Source: Funiculus sociatus GB2-C1
GTDB taxonomy: Bacteria; Cyanobacteriota; Cyanobacteriia; Cyanobacteriales; FACHB-T130
Direction of reading: 5' to 3'
Length of the DNA: 64,000 bases
Assembly (NCBI RefSeq): GCF_039962115.1
Contig: NZ_JAMPKJ010000025.1
Span: 18,355-82,354 of the forward strand
A model generated the notes under the pieces. The model was not told the DNA's origin and searched no databases. It worked only from the letters and a program-made list of their open reading frames with translations. The first letter of the stretch is position 1. The number at the start of each line of letters is the position of its first letter. The position numbers and the translations under genes are program-made. Of the stretch, positions 1 to 9,003 are shown piece by piece.

Positions 1-1
1 C

Positions 2-241
2 CTGGTTAATGGGAACTATGTGCGTTGCCCCGGTGAGCCTGTATGGATGCCTGAAATTGGTTTGGGAATTGGGCGGGGACGAGGCACTTGTGAGAGATGG
101 ACGCGGGAATGGTTGTACTGGTACGACTCTGAGGGAAATCGGTTTCTCACTCCTGAAGAGCAAGCTGAACAAGCACAACAACAGCTTGAATCGCTAATTG
201 CCAAGTTACGACAAAAGGGAATAGACCCCGATAATTTTTAA
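2..241 (+). CDS. Uma2-family endonuclease, C-terminal part (cut by window edge)
   Basis: The reading frame is open from base 2 to the stop at 239-241, so the gene begins outside the window. The visible 79 residues include WLYWYDSEGNRFLTPEEQAE and a glutamine-rich helix ending in KLRQKGIDPDNF, a tail very typical of the cyanobacterial Uma2 (DUF820) PD-(D/E)XK family. These proteins occur in many copies per cyanobacterial genome and their role is mostly unknown. The catalytic part is not visible, so activity cannot be judged. Confidence 0.75.
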   Translation: MVNGNYVRCPGEPVWMPEIGLGIGRGRGTCERWTREWLYWYDSEGNRFLTPEEQAEQAQQQLESLIAKLRQKGIDPDNF

Positions 242-319
242 GTTTGGTAAGGTTAGCAGTGCCTACTTTAGTATTATGAATGACTGTAGATTGATGAGCT
301 ACTTCCTTGTATTGTTAAT

Positions 320-643
320 TTAATATTCGTCAGGAGTACAGTAATTCCGGGTAATTTTGTCATATAAATTGAAAATATTTTTAGCTATTTCTTCCGCTTT
401 TTCATCAGTCATTACTTTGATCGTTGACTCAATATTACGTTCTGCTCCAAAAGGTGCCTCTTTTAGCATTTCTTCACGTATTTTACTGAATTTTTCTTTC
501 AATTCTTCCGGAAAATCTTTGACTTGAAGCGCCGATAAATATGCCCAAAAAGCTCGGATCAGTCTTTCTTGTAGTTTGTCTTGCGTTGAAGCCAAGTATT
601 CTACAGCATTTCCCAGTCTTTCCCAAGTGTTATGTGTTGCCAT
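320..643 (-). CDS. Small helical protein of unknown function
   Basis: A 107-residue, charged, helix-rich protein that I do not recognise. I prefer the ATG at 643, which has GGAG eight bases upstream; an in-frame GTG at 652 would overlap the stop of the short ORF before it. It lies downstream of the AbrB-type antitoxin gene on the same strand, about 100 bases away, so the two may be co-transcribed. No signal peptide or membrane segment is visible. It could be a hypothetical cargo gene or an unrecognised partner of the antitoxin. Confidence 0.5.
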   Translation of the reverse strand: MATHNTWERLGNAVEYLASTQDKLQERLIRAFWAYLSALQVKDFPEELKEKFSKIREEMLKEAPFGAERNIESTIKVMTDEKAEEIAKNIFNLYDKITRNYCTPDEY

Positions 644-648
644 AGTAT

Positions 649-750
649 TCACTCCATACTTACACTATATGCCAAATACCAACTAGCAGTTTCAAGTAAC
701 GCTGCATAGATCGAGATTGGTGCTGTTTCTGACATCCATCGCGGTTCCAT
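649..750 (-). pseudogene. Possible remnant of a Doc-type toxin after the AbrB antitoxin
   Basis: One base after the antitoxin stop (752-754) an ATG at 750-748 opens a 33-codon frame starting MEPRWMSETAPISIYAALLE. Cyanobacterial death-on-curing (Doc/Fic) toxins encoded after AbrB antitoxins often begin with a similar EP-W followed by a helix ending in a leucine pair. Here the frame ends after 33 codons and no HxFxxGN Fic motif follows. The placement is seen directly; calling it a toxin remnant is inference. Confidence 0.35.
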
Positions 751-751
751 C

Positions 752-976
752 CTATTTAGCTAATTCACGAAGGGCATTACGGTAGTTTTTGCGGGTTTCG
801 GCAAAAGCCTGCATCGCGGCTTCAAAATCAGGATCGTAAGCAGTTATTTGAAAACCATCTGCCGTTTCTGTCAGAAAGATAGCATCTCCCTCGTTGACAT
901 TCAGTTTCTGCAATACTTCTTTAGGTAACGTTGCTCCCAAAGAATTGCCAATCCGTCGAATCTGGATGACGTGCAT
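752..976 (-). CDS. AbrB/MazE/SpoVT-type antitoxin
   Basis: A 74-residue protein with the swapped-hairpin AbrB fold signature near the N-terminus: HVIQIRRIGNSLGATLPKEV, then LNVNEGDAIFL. Such proteins bind DNA as dimers and, in toxin-antitoxin modules, neutralise a toxin and repress the operon. The C-terminal FEAAMQAFAETRKNYRNALREL is the usual toxin-binding tail. No intact toxin gene follows; only a 33-codon frame and an unrelated small gene lie downstream. It may therefore be an orphan antitoxin. Confidence 0.82.
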   Translation of the reverse strand: MHVIQIRRIGNSLGATLPKEVLQKLNVNEGDAIFLTETADGFQITAYDPDFEAAMQAFAETRKNYRNALRELAK

Positions 977-1154
977 ACTATCACCTTTTGATTAGATAGT
1001 AGTTACGTATGTTATAACACTGTATTGCCAAAGGTCATCTCCCTATTCAGCGATAAAAGTTTTGGCAAATTTTACTGATGCAAGAGGTGCGATCGCGTCT
1101 ATCCAAAATCGCTCCAATCTTCTAAAGGCGCGATCGCATCTCTCCACAAGATGC

Positions 1155-2465
1155 TTAAACAGGCGAGGCGGACACACGATGAAACGTAGGATTCTTATCT
1201 TTTTTCAATTGTGCTTCAATCGCATCGCAGGCAACCTTGACCCCATTTTCTGCCTGTACCTTAGTGCCAACTTCTGCGGCTTTAGCTTGGTAGCGAGGTT
1301 CGCGCAACAGGTGATCGAGTTCCTTAGCTGCACGAGAAGCTGTGTAGCGATCGCGATCGATAGTCCGTCCGACTCCTAAACGAGTAATACGTGCTGCATT
1401 GTCTGGTTGGTCGTTACTAAAGGGTACCACCAACATCGGGCGACCGGAACGCAACACCTGTGCAGTTGTCCCCACGCCTCCTTGATGCACAATAGCAGCA
1501 GCCCGGTGAAACAGTTCCGAGTAGGGAGCGTAGTCAAAAACAGCAATATCCTTAGATTGCAACTCTTTTGGCAGGTAGGGTTTATCTTTGCCAACCAGCA
1601 ATACAGCCCGATGACCCAACTTTAAGGTAGCTTTGGCACTTTCGACGTAAAACTCGTCAGCAACCCATACAGCGGAACTTCCCAAAGTAAAGACAATTGG
1701 CGGATCTCCCGCATCTAAAAATGATGCCAGTTCCGGAGATAGACCAGTATTGCCATTGCGATCGTAGAAAGTAAATCCGGTGACACAAGTCTGTTTTGGC
1801 CAGTCGGGTTGGGGAGTGGCGAAAACTTCTGAGAACAAAGCCAGCACTAAGTCGGGGGAGTTCATCCCTTCAAACATAGGATCGGCAAGGGGAGATAAAC
1901 CAAGCTGCGCCCGTAACTGTCGCAGGGGTTCACCCCAAGAACTGAAACGACGTTTGGCAAGGCGGATGAGCGCTCCATTGACCCCAGGGCCAAGTATGCG
2001 TAGATTTAGCCAACTGGGGAAAGTCGCCACCACTGGCGGATCGTAGGCGGAGAGCAACGACATCGGAGACAACACGCTGGAAATCCAACGAATTCCTGTT
2101 TTCTCAACAACGGGCGTTCCTGCGAAGCTCAGAGGGTGTGTCACCAACAGGTCTGCATCGCGCACTGCCGACATCAGATCCGCATAAGTTTCTTGGACAT
2201 AGGGTAAGATTGCTTGGCGAAAGACGTATTCTGTGCCGTTTTGCTTGTCCATGATCAGACGCACAAGTTCTCGTTGCTGTTCAACTTCTGCGGGAAAATC
2301 GGGACGGACTGGGTGGAACTCAAGACCAGCCGCTGCGATTTTGTTACGGTAGAACTCAGCTGTGGCAATTACTGCTTGATGCCCGCGTGCCTTTAATTCT
2401 AGGGCGATCGCTATATAAGGATGCAGGTCGCCTAGGGAACCATAAGTGTGTAGAACAATCTTCAT
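1155..2465 (-). CDS. GT1-family glycosyltransferase (UGT/MGT type)
   Basis: A 436-residue GT-B fold enzyme. The N-terminal acceptor domain starts with a Rossmann strand and a glycine turn (VLHTYGSLGDLHPYIAIALE). The C-terminal donor domain has the family signature HQGGVGTT at 327-334 followed by GRPMLVVPFSNDQPDNAARI, where the Asp-Gln pair normally contacts the sugar of UDP-hexose. Relatives glucosylate sterols, carotenoids or flavonoid-like acceptors; the acceptor cannot be read from sequence. It stands alone, convergent with nothing close. A second GT1 gene lies at 20273-21583. Confidence 0.88.
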   Translation of the reverse strand: MKIVLHTYGSLGDLHPYIAIALELKARGHQAVIATAEFYRNKIAAAGLEFHPVRPDFPAEVEQQRELVRLIMDKQNGTEYVFRQAILPYVQETYADLMSAVRDADLLVTHPLSFAGTPVVEKTGIRWISSVLSPMSLLSAYDPPVVATFPSWLNLRILGPGVNGALIRLAKRRFSSWGEPLRQLRAQLGLSPLADPMFEGMNSPDLVLALFSEVFATPQPDWPKQTCVTGFTFYDRNGNTGLSPELASFLDAGDPPIVFTLGSSAVWVADEFYVESAKATLKLGHRAVLLVGKDKPYLPKELQSKDIAVFDYAPYSELFHRAAAIVHQGGVGTTAQVLRSGRPMLVVPFSNDQPDNAARITRLGVGRTIDRDRYTASRAAKELDHLLREPRYQAKAAEVGTKVQAENGVKVACDAIEAQLKKDKNPTFHRVSASPV

Positions 2466-2732
2466 AATGGCTACCGTATCTTTTTATAGATGAGTTACTT
2501 GTATTACTACAAAACTATGGCGGTTTAAGGGTACTTTCTTCACCCGATTGGTGGACTCTATTGGGTGATTAGGAAGAATTACCCATCATTGTCTTGAGGT
2601 GGAAGCGTACCATCTGCCAGTTTCAAGCGCTTAGAGGGAAGATGCGATCGCACTTCCCCTAAAAACACCCTCATCCGGTAAAGGCGATCGCCACAATGAA
2701 GTAATGGTAAGTCTTTGTTTTAGTGGGGTTAT

Positions 2733-5075
2733 GTGATGAGACAACCCAAAAATTGGTTGATTTGGCGTATAAACAAGAAATTTCGCGTATTGTTAGCTTT
2801 AGTGTTGCTGTGTTTGACAGTGCGATCGCTTCCTTATCTGGCACCTGTTCGCGCCAAAGATATTGCCCAGGACACGCAAGCAATAGAATTTAGCGATCGC
2901 AATGGACTTGCTCTCGGCACGTTACTCACTCGCGATCAAGAGCATACTGCTGTTGTGCCGCTGAATCAAGTTTCGCCCCAGTTTATCAACGCTATTTTAG
3001 CTGCCGAGGATAAACGATTTTATCATCACGGGGCGTTGGATCTGAAGGCTGTAGCGCGATCGCTTAAAGATGCAATTCACAGCAAAAGAATTACGTCCGG
3101 TGCTTCCACTATTACTATGCAACTAGCCCGGATGTTAGATCCTGTTCCCCGCACTTTGCCGGGCAAAATACAGGAAATTTGGCTATCTTGGCGACTAGCA
3201 GCTGGCATGAATAAAGATGAAATTCTCGCTGCTTACATCAATCGCCTGCCAATGGGAGGAAATATTTATGGTTTAGAAGCTGCTTCCCGCAACTATTTCG
3301 ATATTCCTGCAAGCGATCTTAATCTTGCCCAAGCTAGTCTTCTCGCAGCCGTTCCTAATAATCCCACCTACTTCAACCCCTACGACCATTGGAAACGCTT
3401 AAAAAAGCGGCAAATTTATGTCTTAAATCGCATGGTTCAAGACAATTATATCACACGTAATCAAGCAGAACGAGCATATAAAGAAGAAATTTCCCTAGCA
3501 CCTCGACAACAGGGAATTATTGCCGCACCTCACTTTTTATTCTGGGCAGCCAGCCAATTACCTCAGCATAATTCTTCTCAAATTCGCACCACTATAGATC
3601 GTCCCTTACAGCAATTTGTGGAAGCGCAAGTTCAGCAGGTAATTCGCGCCCTCACTCCAAATAATGTTCATCATGCGGCTGCTTTGGTAATTAACAACCA
3701 CACTGGAGAAGTTTTGGCTTATGTCGGTTCTCCCGATTATTTTAATGAAGAATCATTGGGGCGCAATGATGGAGTTCAGGCATTGCGTCAACCGGGTTCA
3801 ACTCTCAAACCTTTTCTATATGAATTAGCTTTAGAAAATCGTACCATTAGCCCTAATACAATTTTAGCTGATGTGCCAACTCATTACGCTATTCCCGGCG
3901 CAAAACTGTATAGCCCTACCGATTACGATGAAACCTTTCTAGGGCCAGTGCGGGTGCGCCTAGCTTTGGCAAATTCTCTAAACGTTCCAGCGGTGCGGGT
4001 GTTAGAAAAGGTAGGCGTACAAAATTTTCTTAATCGTCTACATCAATTGGGATTTGAGCATTTAACTCAGTCGCCAGAATATTACGGTTTGGGATTAATT
4101 TTAGGTAGCGGTGAAGTTAGCCTATGGGAGTTGGCGAGGGCTTATGTCACCTTAGCAAGACTTGGAGAAGCGACACCGCTTGTAACCACATTTTATCAAA
4201 CGGGAGATCTACAAAAGGGGGGATTTCAAAATCGAAAATCGGAATGGGAATTAATTACTGATATATTAAGCGATCGCTATGCTCGTGCTACAGCTTTTGG
4301 TGTAGAATCTGTACTAGCTTTACCGTTTCCAGCCGCAGTAAAAACTGGCACTTCTTCCGATTTTCGAGATACTTGGACTGTGGGATTTACCACCGATTAT
4401 ACTGTTGCAACTTGGGTAGGCAATTTCAACGGCGAACCGATGCGACAAGTTTCTGGAGTGACAGGTGCAGCACCTCTATGGAATCGAATTATGTTACACC
4501 TGCACTCGCATCAAGAACCCGCCGCTTTTCCGCTTCCAAAAAATCTTGTGCAACGTCCTATATGTGCAATTTCTGGGTTGAAGCCTACGCCAGATTGTCC
4601 CTCGGTAGTGCAAGAATATTTGTTTACAGAAGATATTAGCAATTATGAGCGTCAGTCACACACTGTTAACTTGGCTTCAGAGTATGATGAGTGGTTGGCA
4701 AGGCAGGATCAACCGAGTTTTACTTCTAGTAGTCTAAAGATTTTGTCGCCTCACAATGGCGATTTTTTCCTGTTGCATCCAGGTGAAGAAACGAACCGCA
4801 GAGGCGCAGAGGACGCAGAGGGAGGAGGAACGCAACGGTTGGAGTTTAGGTTGGCGGCAATGCCTACGCAGCCTGTAGAGTGGTGGTTGAATGGGGAGAA
4901 GTTAACTACCCAGTCGTCCAATTCTCTATTTTGGCAGCTTCGTCCTGGTAAGTGGACTTTGCAAGCTAAAAGCGGTGAAATGATGGATACGGTAAGCTTT
5001 CAAGTGCAGTTGGCTGAGTATAGGCAAACACGTCGGGGTTTCTCTATTGCTAACCCTCCGGTGTTGTCGCCTTAG
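2733..5075 (+). CDS. pbpC: Penicillin-binding protein 1C, bifunctional transglycosylase/transpeptidase
   Basis: A 780-residue class A PBP that polymerises and cross-links peptidoglycan outside the inner membrane. A membrane anchor lies at about residues 14-32. The GT51 transglycosylase domain carries the catalytic Glu92 in AAEDKRFYHHGALD. The transpeptidase domain has Ser356 in PGSTLKPF and the KTGTS box at 537-541. The C-terminal domain after about residue 640 matches the PBP1C-specific BiPBP_C region. The usual partner, an alpha-2-macroglobulin-like protein (YfhM), is not in the window. A GTG at 2733 and an ATG at 2736 are adjacent start options. Around residues 687-700 the sequence NRRGAEDAE is a translated dispersed repeat (see the repeat entry). 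Confidence 0.92.
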   Translation: MMRQPKNWLIWRINKKFRVLLALVLLCLTVRSLPYLAPVRAKDIAQDTQAIEFSDRNGLALGTLLTRDQEHTAVVPLNQVSPQFINAILAAEDKRFYHHGALDLKAVARSLKDAIHSKRITSGASTITMQLARMLDPVPRTLPGKIQEIWLSWRLAAGMNKDEILAAYINRLPMGGNIYGLEAASRNYFDIPASDLNLAQASLLAAVPNNPTYFNPYDHWKRLKKRQIYVLNRMVQDNYITRNQAERAYKEEISLAPRQQGIIAAPHFLFWAASQLPQHNSSQIRTTIDRPLQQFVEAQVQQVIRALTPNNVHHAAALVINNHTGEVLAYVGSPDYFNEESLGRNDGVQALRQPGSTLKPFLYELALENRTISPNTILADVPTHYAIPGAKLYSPTDYDETFLGPVRVRLALANSLNVPAVRVLEKVGVQNFLNRLHQLGFEHLTQSPEYYGLGLILGSGEVSLWELARAYVTLARLGEATPLVTTFYQTGDLQKGGFQNRKSEWELITDILSDRYARATAFGVESVLALPFPAAVKTGTSSDFRDTWTVGFTTDYTVATWVGNFNGEPMRQVSGVTGAAPLWNRIMLHLHSHQEPAAFPLPKNLVQRPICAISGLKPTPDCPSVVQEYLFTEDISNYERQSHTVNLASEYDEWLARQDQPSFTSSSLKILSPHNGDFFLLHPGEETNRRGAEDAEGGGTQRLEFRLAAMPTQPVEWWLNGEKLTTQSSNSLFWQLRPGKWTLQAKSGEMMDTVSFQVQLAEYRQTRRGFSIANPPVLSP
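4789..4822 (+). repeat. Dispersed GCAGAGG repeat inside the pbpC frame
   Basis: The bases from GAAACGAACCGCAGAGGCG onward continue with GCAGAGGACGCAGAG. This is a purine-rich repeat normally found between cyanobacterial genes. Read in the pbpC frame it gives NRRGAEDAE. A degenerate copy in the opposite direction lies at about 23982-24020 (ends CCCCTGCGGTTCGT). It falls in a loop of the C-terminal domain and keeps the frame open. Confidence 0.7.
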
Positions 5076-5101
5076 ACTTTTTGACTTAATAAAGATTAGT
5101 A

Positions 5102-5220
5102 TATAGCGTTTCTCAGTTGGGCGGAATATATCGCGGTTCTGACGTTCTCCCCACCTTGCTAGGGACATGGCAATGCCATATCCCTAAATATGTATCGCAC
5201 CCAACCCTTGAATTGCTATA
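5102..5220. repeat. MITE-like dispersed repeat, family B copy 1
   Basis: A 119-bp unit starting TATAGCGTTTCTCAGTTGGG and ending CCTTGAATTGCTATA, with imperfect terminal inverted repeats and an inner dyad around GGCAATGCC. A near-identical, slightly shorter copy is at 25778-25885, and a related inverted repeat is at 40122-40256. No ORF inside is convincing. Confidence 0.75.
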
Positions 5221-5323
5221 TATAGCAATCTTAAATAGATTGTGAAATATTTTTTCGTTTGTAAACAGACTTTCTATCCTACCATCTAGTTATTTATAAA
5301 AGTGTAAGATTAAATCACATCTG

Positions 5324-7849
5324 TTGTCTGGTGCGAGAAAGTCTTTGAAGAAATTTAATTGGGTTGCAAGGGCCATCGTAGTCATTGTGTTGATGACTTT
5401 GGTTATATTAAGTAAAGTTTTATTTTCGGTTGCTATCACCAAAGATGAAGCTTTTGGTTATCCGGGTGCTTGTCCCATTTGGTCGCCTTCAACCCTTACC
5501 TTTCTTGGTACTGCCCAAAATCCTACTAGCCAAGTGTGGTTCACTGGTTTTAATGGCATTATTGGTGAGGTATTTTACCCTTCTGTTGATAAGGCGGCTA
5601 CGGTAGACTGGCAGTTTTTAGTGGGGGATGGTGCTAACACTTGGGTTGATGAAGAGAAGCAGGATACTACCAGTCAGGTTAATTTAAATAATACGCGATC
5701 GCTTTCTTGGAATATCACCAACAAAGCAAAAAATGGCAACTATCAAATTAAAAAAACCATATTCACCGACCCCAACCGAAATACATTAATTCAGCAAGTG
5801 ACTTTCACTGCTTTGAGGGGAACGTTAGATAACTTCAAACTTTATACTTTGTACCATCCAGCAATTGGCAACGATGGAAAATCTACCACGGGTTACAACA
5901 CCACCTACAACGGCATTGGGATGCTGATTGCTAAAAATTCAACCAATGGTATGGCATCAGCACTAGCAAGTTCTCTAAATTTCAAAAAAGGTATGATGTC
6001 CTCTGGCTTTGTTGGACACAGCGACGGCTGGCAAGACTTAAAAGGTGGTAAAATTGATAATACGATGAACTGGGCTTATAAATCAGCAACCAATGGAAAC
6101 ATTGCACAAATGGCAATGTTTGATTTAAGTCCTTATGCTAAACAGAAATCAGTCACCTTTAACTTAGTTCTCGGCTTTGGCAACAACGAAACCAACGCTA
6201 AAAAAGTGGCAGCAGAAACTCTGAACGATAATGTTCCTGATATGCTGTCCGCTTACAACGCACAATGGAACAGCTACACCAATAATTTAAACAACTTTGG
6301 CGGCACCGCTGATACTCAATATTACGTAGCTGCAATGGCACTAAAGGCAGCTACTGACAAAACTTCTGGTGCGATGGTTGCAGGTTTAGGCAATCCTTGG
6401 GGTAATTCTAACTACTCAATCTGCAATCCGCTAGGCATCGAAATGCAAGGCGGCTACCATCTAGTTTGGCCTCGTGACTTGTATAAAACAGCTAGCGCCT
6501 TAATTGTAGCGGGTGACTCGGCTACTGCTTCTAAAGCTCTCGGCTGGTTGTTAACTACCATGCAACAACCCGACGGACATTTTCTTCAGAATGCTTTTGT
6601 AGATGGTACGCCTTATTGGACAGGAATTCAAATGGATGAGACAGCGTTTCCAATTATTTTGGCTTGGAAACTCGGTCGTAACGATGCAACAACTTATACA
6701 AATCATATCAAACCTGCTGCTGACTATATTGTAAAAAATGGGCCGTGGACTCAACAAGAGCGTTGGGAAGAAAATGCAGGTTATTCACCAGGAACCATTG
6801 CATCTGAAATTGCAGCTTTAGTCTGTGCCGCAGACATTGCTAAAGTCAACGGTGATACAACTAGCGAAACTAACTATCTCGCGAAAGCAGATTACTGGCA
6901 AGGCATGGTGGAAAATTGGACGTTCACGGCTAGCGGTTCTATCGGCAATGGCAAATATTTTCAACGGATTGATGATAATGGGAATCCCAACGACGGACAC
7001 ATTTTAAATATAAGCAACGGTGGCGGTTCTTATGATGAGCGTTCTATCGTTGATACCAGCTTTTTAGAACTGGTACGTCATGGGGTAAAACCTGGAAATA
7101 ATCCTTATATCTTATCCTCGATTGCTGCCATTGACTCGACCATTAAACAAACAATTCCCGGTAAAGGAGACGGATGGTTTCGCTACAATCATGATGGTTA
7201 TGGTGAAACATCAACTGGCGCTGATTATACTGGTGCTGGTATCGGGCGTTTGTGGCCTATTTTCACCGGAGAACGCGGTCATTTTGTCATTGCCAGTGGT
7301 GGAAATGCTGACTCTTATTTGGCAACAATGCGTGCATTTGCTAACAGTTCTTACATGATTTCTGAACAAGTGTGGGATTTAAACGCACCCTCTGGTTTTA
7401 CGCCAGGAACTCCAACGAAATCAATGACACCGCTTTCCTGGTCGATGGGAGAATACATCACGCTGTTGGCATCGAATTATACTGGCAAAGTAATGGATAT
7501 GCCGGAGATTGTCTATCAGCGCTATGTGAGCAACTTATACAAGCCGCATAAGGATAAAACAGTTGATTACAACCAAGCTTCTGTGCAACCAGGGACAGCT
7601 TTAACGATTTACTACAAAGGTTTTTTGGCGAGTTCTGAACAGTTAAAATTACACTGGGGACACGACAACTGGCAAAGCGTCGCTGACAAGCCGATGCTTA
7701 AGCGAAATGATGGCTTTTGGGAAACCACAATTTCTATACCAGTGAGTGAAACCGCTTTAAATTTTGCTTTCACTGATGGGAACAATTGGGATAACAACGG
7801 AGGCAGCAATTGGAATGAAACCCTCTCCCCGGTTTCTTCCCGAAGATAA
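5324..7849 (+). CDS. Exported GH15 glucoamylase with C-terminal starch-binding module
   Basis: An 841-residue glucan 1,4-alpha-glucosidase that would release glucose from starch or glycogen-like chains. A basic start and hydrophobic helix (about residues 17-36) indicate a signal peptide or membrane anchor. Residues about 45-320 match the N-terminal beta-sandwich of bacterial glucoamylases, and about 330-720 the (alpha/alpha)6 GH15 domain. RWEENAGYSP (Glu482/Glu483) carries the general acid and LWPIFTGERGHF (Glu650) the general base. The last 90 residues (YYKGFLA, LHWGHDNW, FAFTDGNNWDNNGG) resemble a CBM25-type starch-binding domain. The start is a TTG with no strong ribosome site, so it is uncertain. 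Confidence 0.88.
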   Translation: MSGARKSLKKFNWVARAIVVIVLMTLVILSKVLFSVAITKDEAFGYPGACPIWSPSTLTFLGTAQNPTSQVWFTGFNGIIGEVFYPSVDKAATVDWQFLVGDGANTWVDEEKQDTTSQVNLNNTRSLSWNITNKAKNGNYQIKKTIFTDPNRNTLIQQVTFTALRGTLDNFKLYTLYHPAIGNDGKSTTGYNTTYNGIGMLIAKNSTNGMASALASSLNFKKGMMSSGFVGHSDGWQDLKGGKIDNTMNWAYKSATNGNIAQMAMFDLSPYAKQKSVTFNLVLGFGNNETNAKKVAAETLNDNVPDMLSAYNAQWNSYTNNLNNFGGTADTQYYVAAMALKAATDKTSGAMVAGLGNPWGNSNYSICNPLGIEMQGGYHLVWPRDLYKTASALIVAGDSATASKALGWLLTTMQQPDGHFLQNAFVDGTPYWTGIQMDETAFPIILAWKLGRNDATTYTNHIKPAADYIVKNGPWTQQERWEENAGYSPGTIASEIAALVCAADIAKVNGDTTSETNYLAKADYWQGMVENWTFTASGSIGNGKYFQRIDDNGNPNDGHILNISNGGGSYDERSIVDTSFLELVRHGVKPGNNPYILSSIAAIDSTIKQTIPGKGDGWFRYNHDGYGETSTGADYTGAGIGRLWPIFTGERGHFVIASGGNADSYLATMRAFANSSYMISEQVWDLNAPSGFTPGTPTKSMTPLSWSMGEYITLLASNYTGKVMDMPEIVYQRYVSNLYKPHKDKTVDYNQASVQPGTALTIYYKGFLASSEQLKLHWGHDNWQSVADKPMLKRNDGFWETTISIPVSETALNFAFTDGNNWDNNGGSNWNETLSPVSSRR

Positions 7850-8006
7850 ATACGCCTGTTGATTGATGTCTAAATATATTTGCGTTTGCTAGGCTATTCA
7901 AAGTTTATTTTAAGGCAAATATAGCCATCCGGCTAATCGCGTTTGTTCGCCATTGACTTTAGCCGTCAAGCGTTTTTACCTCAATGATAGTGAGAAAAAG
8001 TACGGT

Positions 8007-8729
8007 ATGAAAAACTTAATACAAAAAATATTAAATTTTCCAAATAACTTCAATAGTTTTGAAGGACGGAGCAAGCAAGATGTTCTCTTATTTGACTCCT
8101 CATTTGCTGCCCAAGACATTGCCTTTATAATTGACGGGGAGTGGGATGGTTGTAATGGGGTTTTGGTAACTAAAAATGATGAAGTAGCGGTTAATACGGC
8201 TGCTGAATTGTTAGGGGCGCGATGGTGTTACAATGGTGCCAAAATCGCCCATACAAGCAGATTGAGTGCTGATGACTTAAGGCGACGTTATGCAGCAGGA
8301 GAAAGGCATTTTATCAATGCTAACTTGAGGTGCGCTAGGCTTGGTGAGTGTTTACTTAGTGAAGTTAACCTGAACTGGGCAAAACTGAGTTTAGCAAACC
8401 TGAGTGGAGCCAATTTAAGTAAAGCCAACTTAAGTGATGCAGATTTGATTGAAGCCAACTTGACCGAAGCCAACCTGCGTACAGCTAACTTGGCTAGAAC
8501 AAACCTGGCTAAAGCTAACCTGCGGCTGGCAGATTTAAGAGGGGCAAATTTGAGTAAAGCTTTCTTGAGTGAGGCTAATCTCAGCGAAGCCGATTTAAGG
8601 GGAGCAAATTTAGAATTGGCAGACTTAAGAGGCGCTGATTTAACTGGAACTAACCTGAGTGGTGCTAACTTAAGTGGTGCCAAGTTAATTGAAGCTGATT
8701 TGGCAACAGCAACCCTATCTGATGACTGA
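8007..8729 (+). CDS. Pentapeptide-repeat protein
   Basis: A 240-residue protein whose last 140 residues are A(D/N)Lxx pentapeptides (ANLSGANLSKANLSDADLIE and so on), which fold into a right-handed quadrilateral beta-helix. Residues 1 to about 95 form a non-repeat region with DVLLFDSSFAAQDIAFIIDG and LRRRYAAGERHF. The ATG at 8007 is preferred over an upstream in-frame TTG at 7953. There is no signal peptide, so it is probably cytoplasmic. Roles in this family range from gyrase protection to unknown; nothing here decides. Confidence 0.85.
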   Translation: MKNLIQKILNFPNNFNSFEGRSKQDVLLFDSSFAAQDIAFIIDGEWDGCNGVLVTKNDEVAVNTAAELLGARWCYNGAKIAHTSRLSADDLRRRYAAGERHFINANLRCARLGECLLSEVNLNWAKLSLANLSGANLSKANLSDADLIEANLTEANLRTANLARTNLAKANLRLADLRGANLSKAFLSEANLSEADLRGANLELADLRGADLTGTNLSGANLSGAKLIEADLATATLSDD

Positions 8730-9003
8730 ATTTGAGTATTATGGATACGTTATTAAGCATTGCTATTAGTTTGAGTGCGCGTTCATGGCAGGAATTGCAA
8801 TGCTGTCCTTTCCACCATTAAAAGAGGCAGGAGGAAAAGATAATTGAGGTTAGTAAATCCAAGGAAATCTTAAAATTTTCCTGGTATAGCATCCGGCAAT
8901 TTGCTCTCATGACGAGACGCTACAAACGAAAAAAAATTACAACTCCTTCAAGGACTATTATAAAATAAAATTGTGAGAAACACAATTTTATTAATTTCTA
9001 AAT

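Noticed and set aside
8288..8683. 131-codon frame on the minus strand
   Set aside because: It is the antisense reading of the pentapeptide repeats; its low-complexity APLKLAPLRLA pattern mirrors the repeats.
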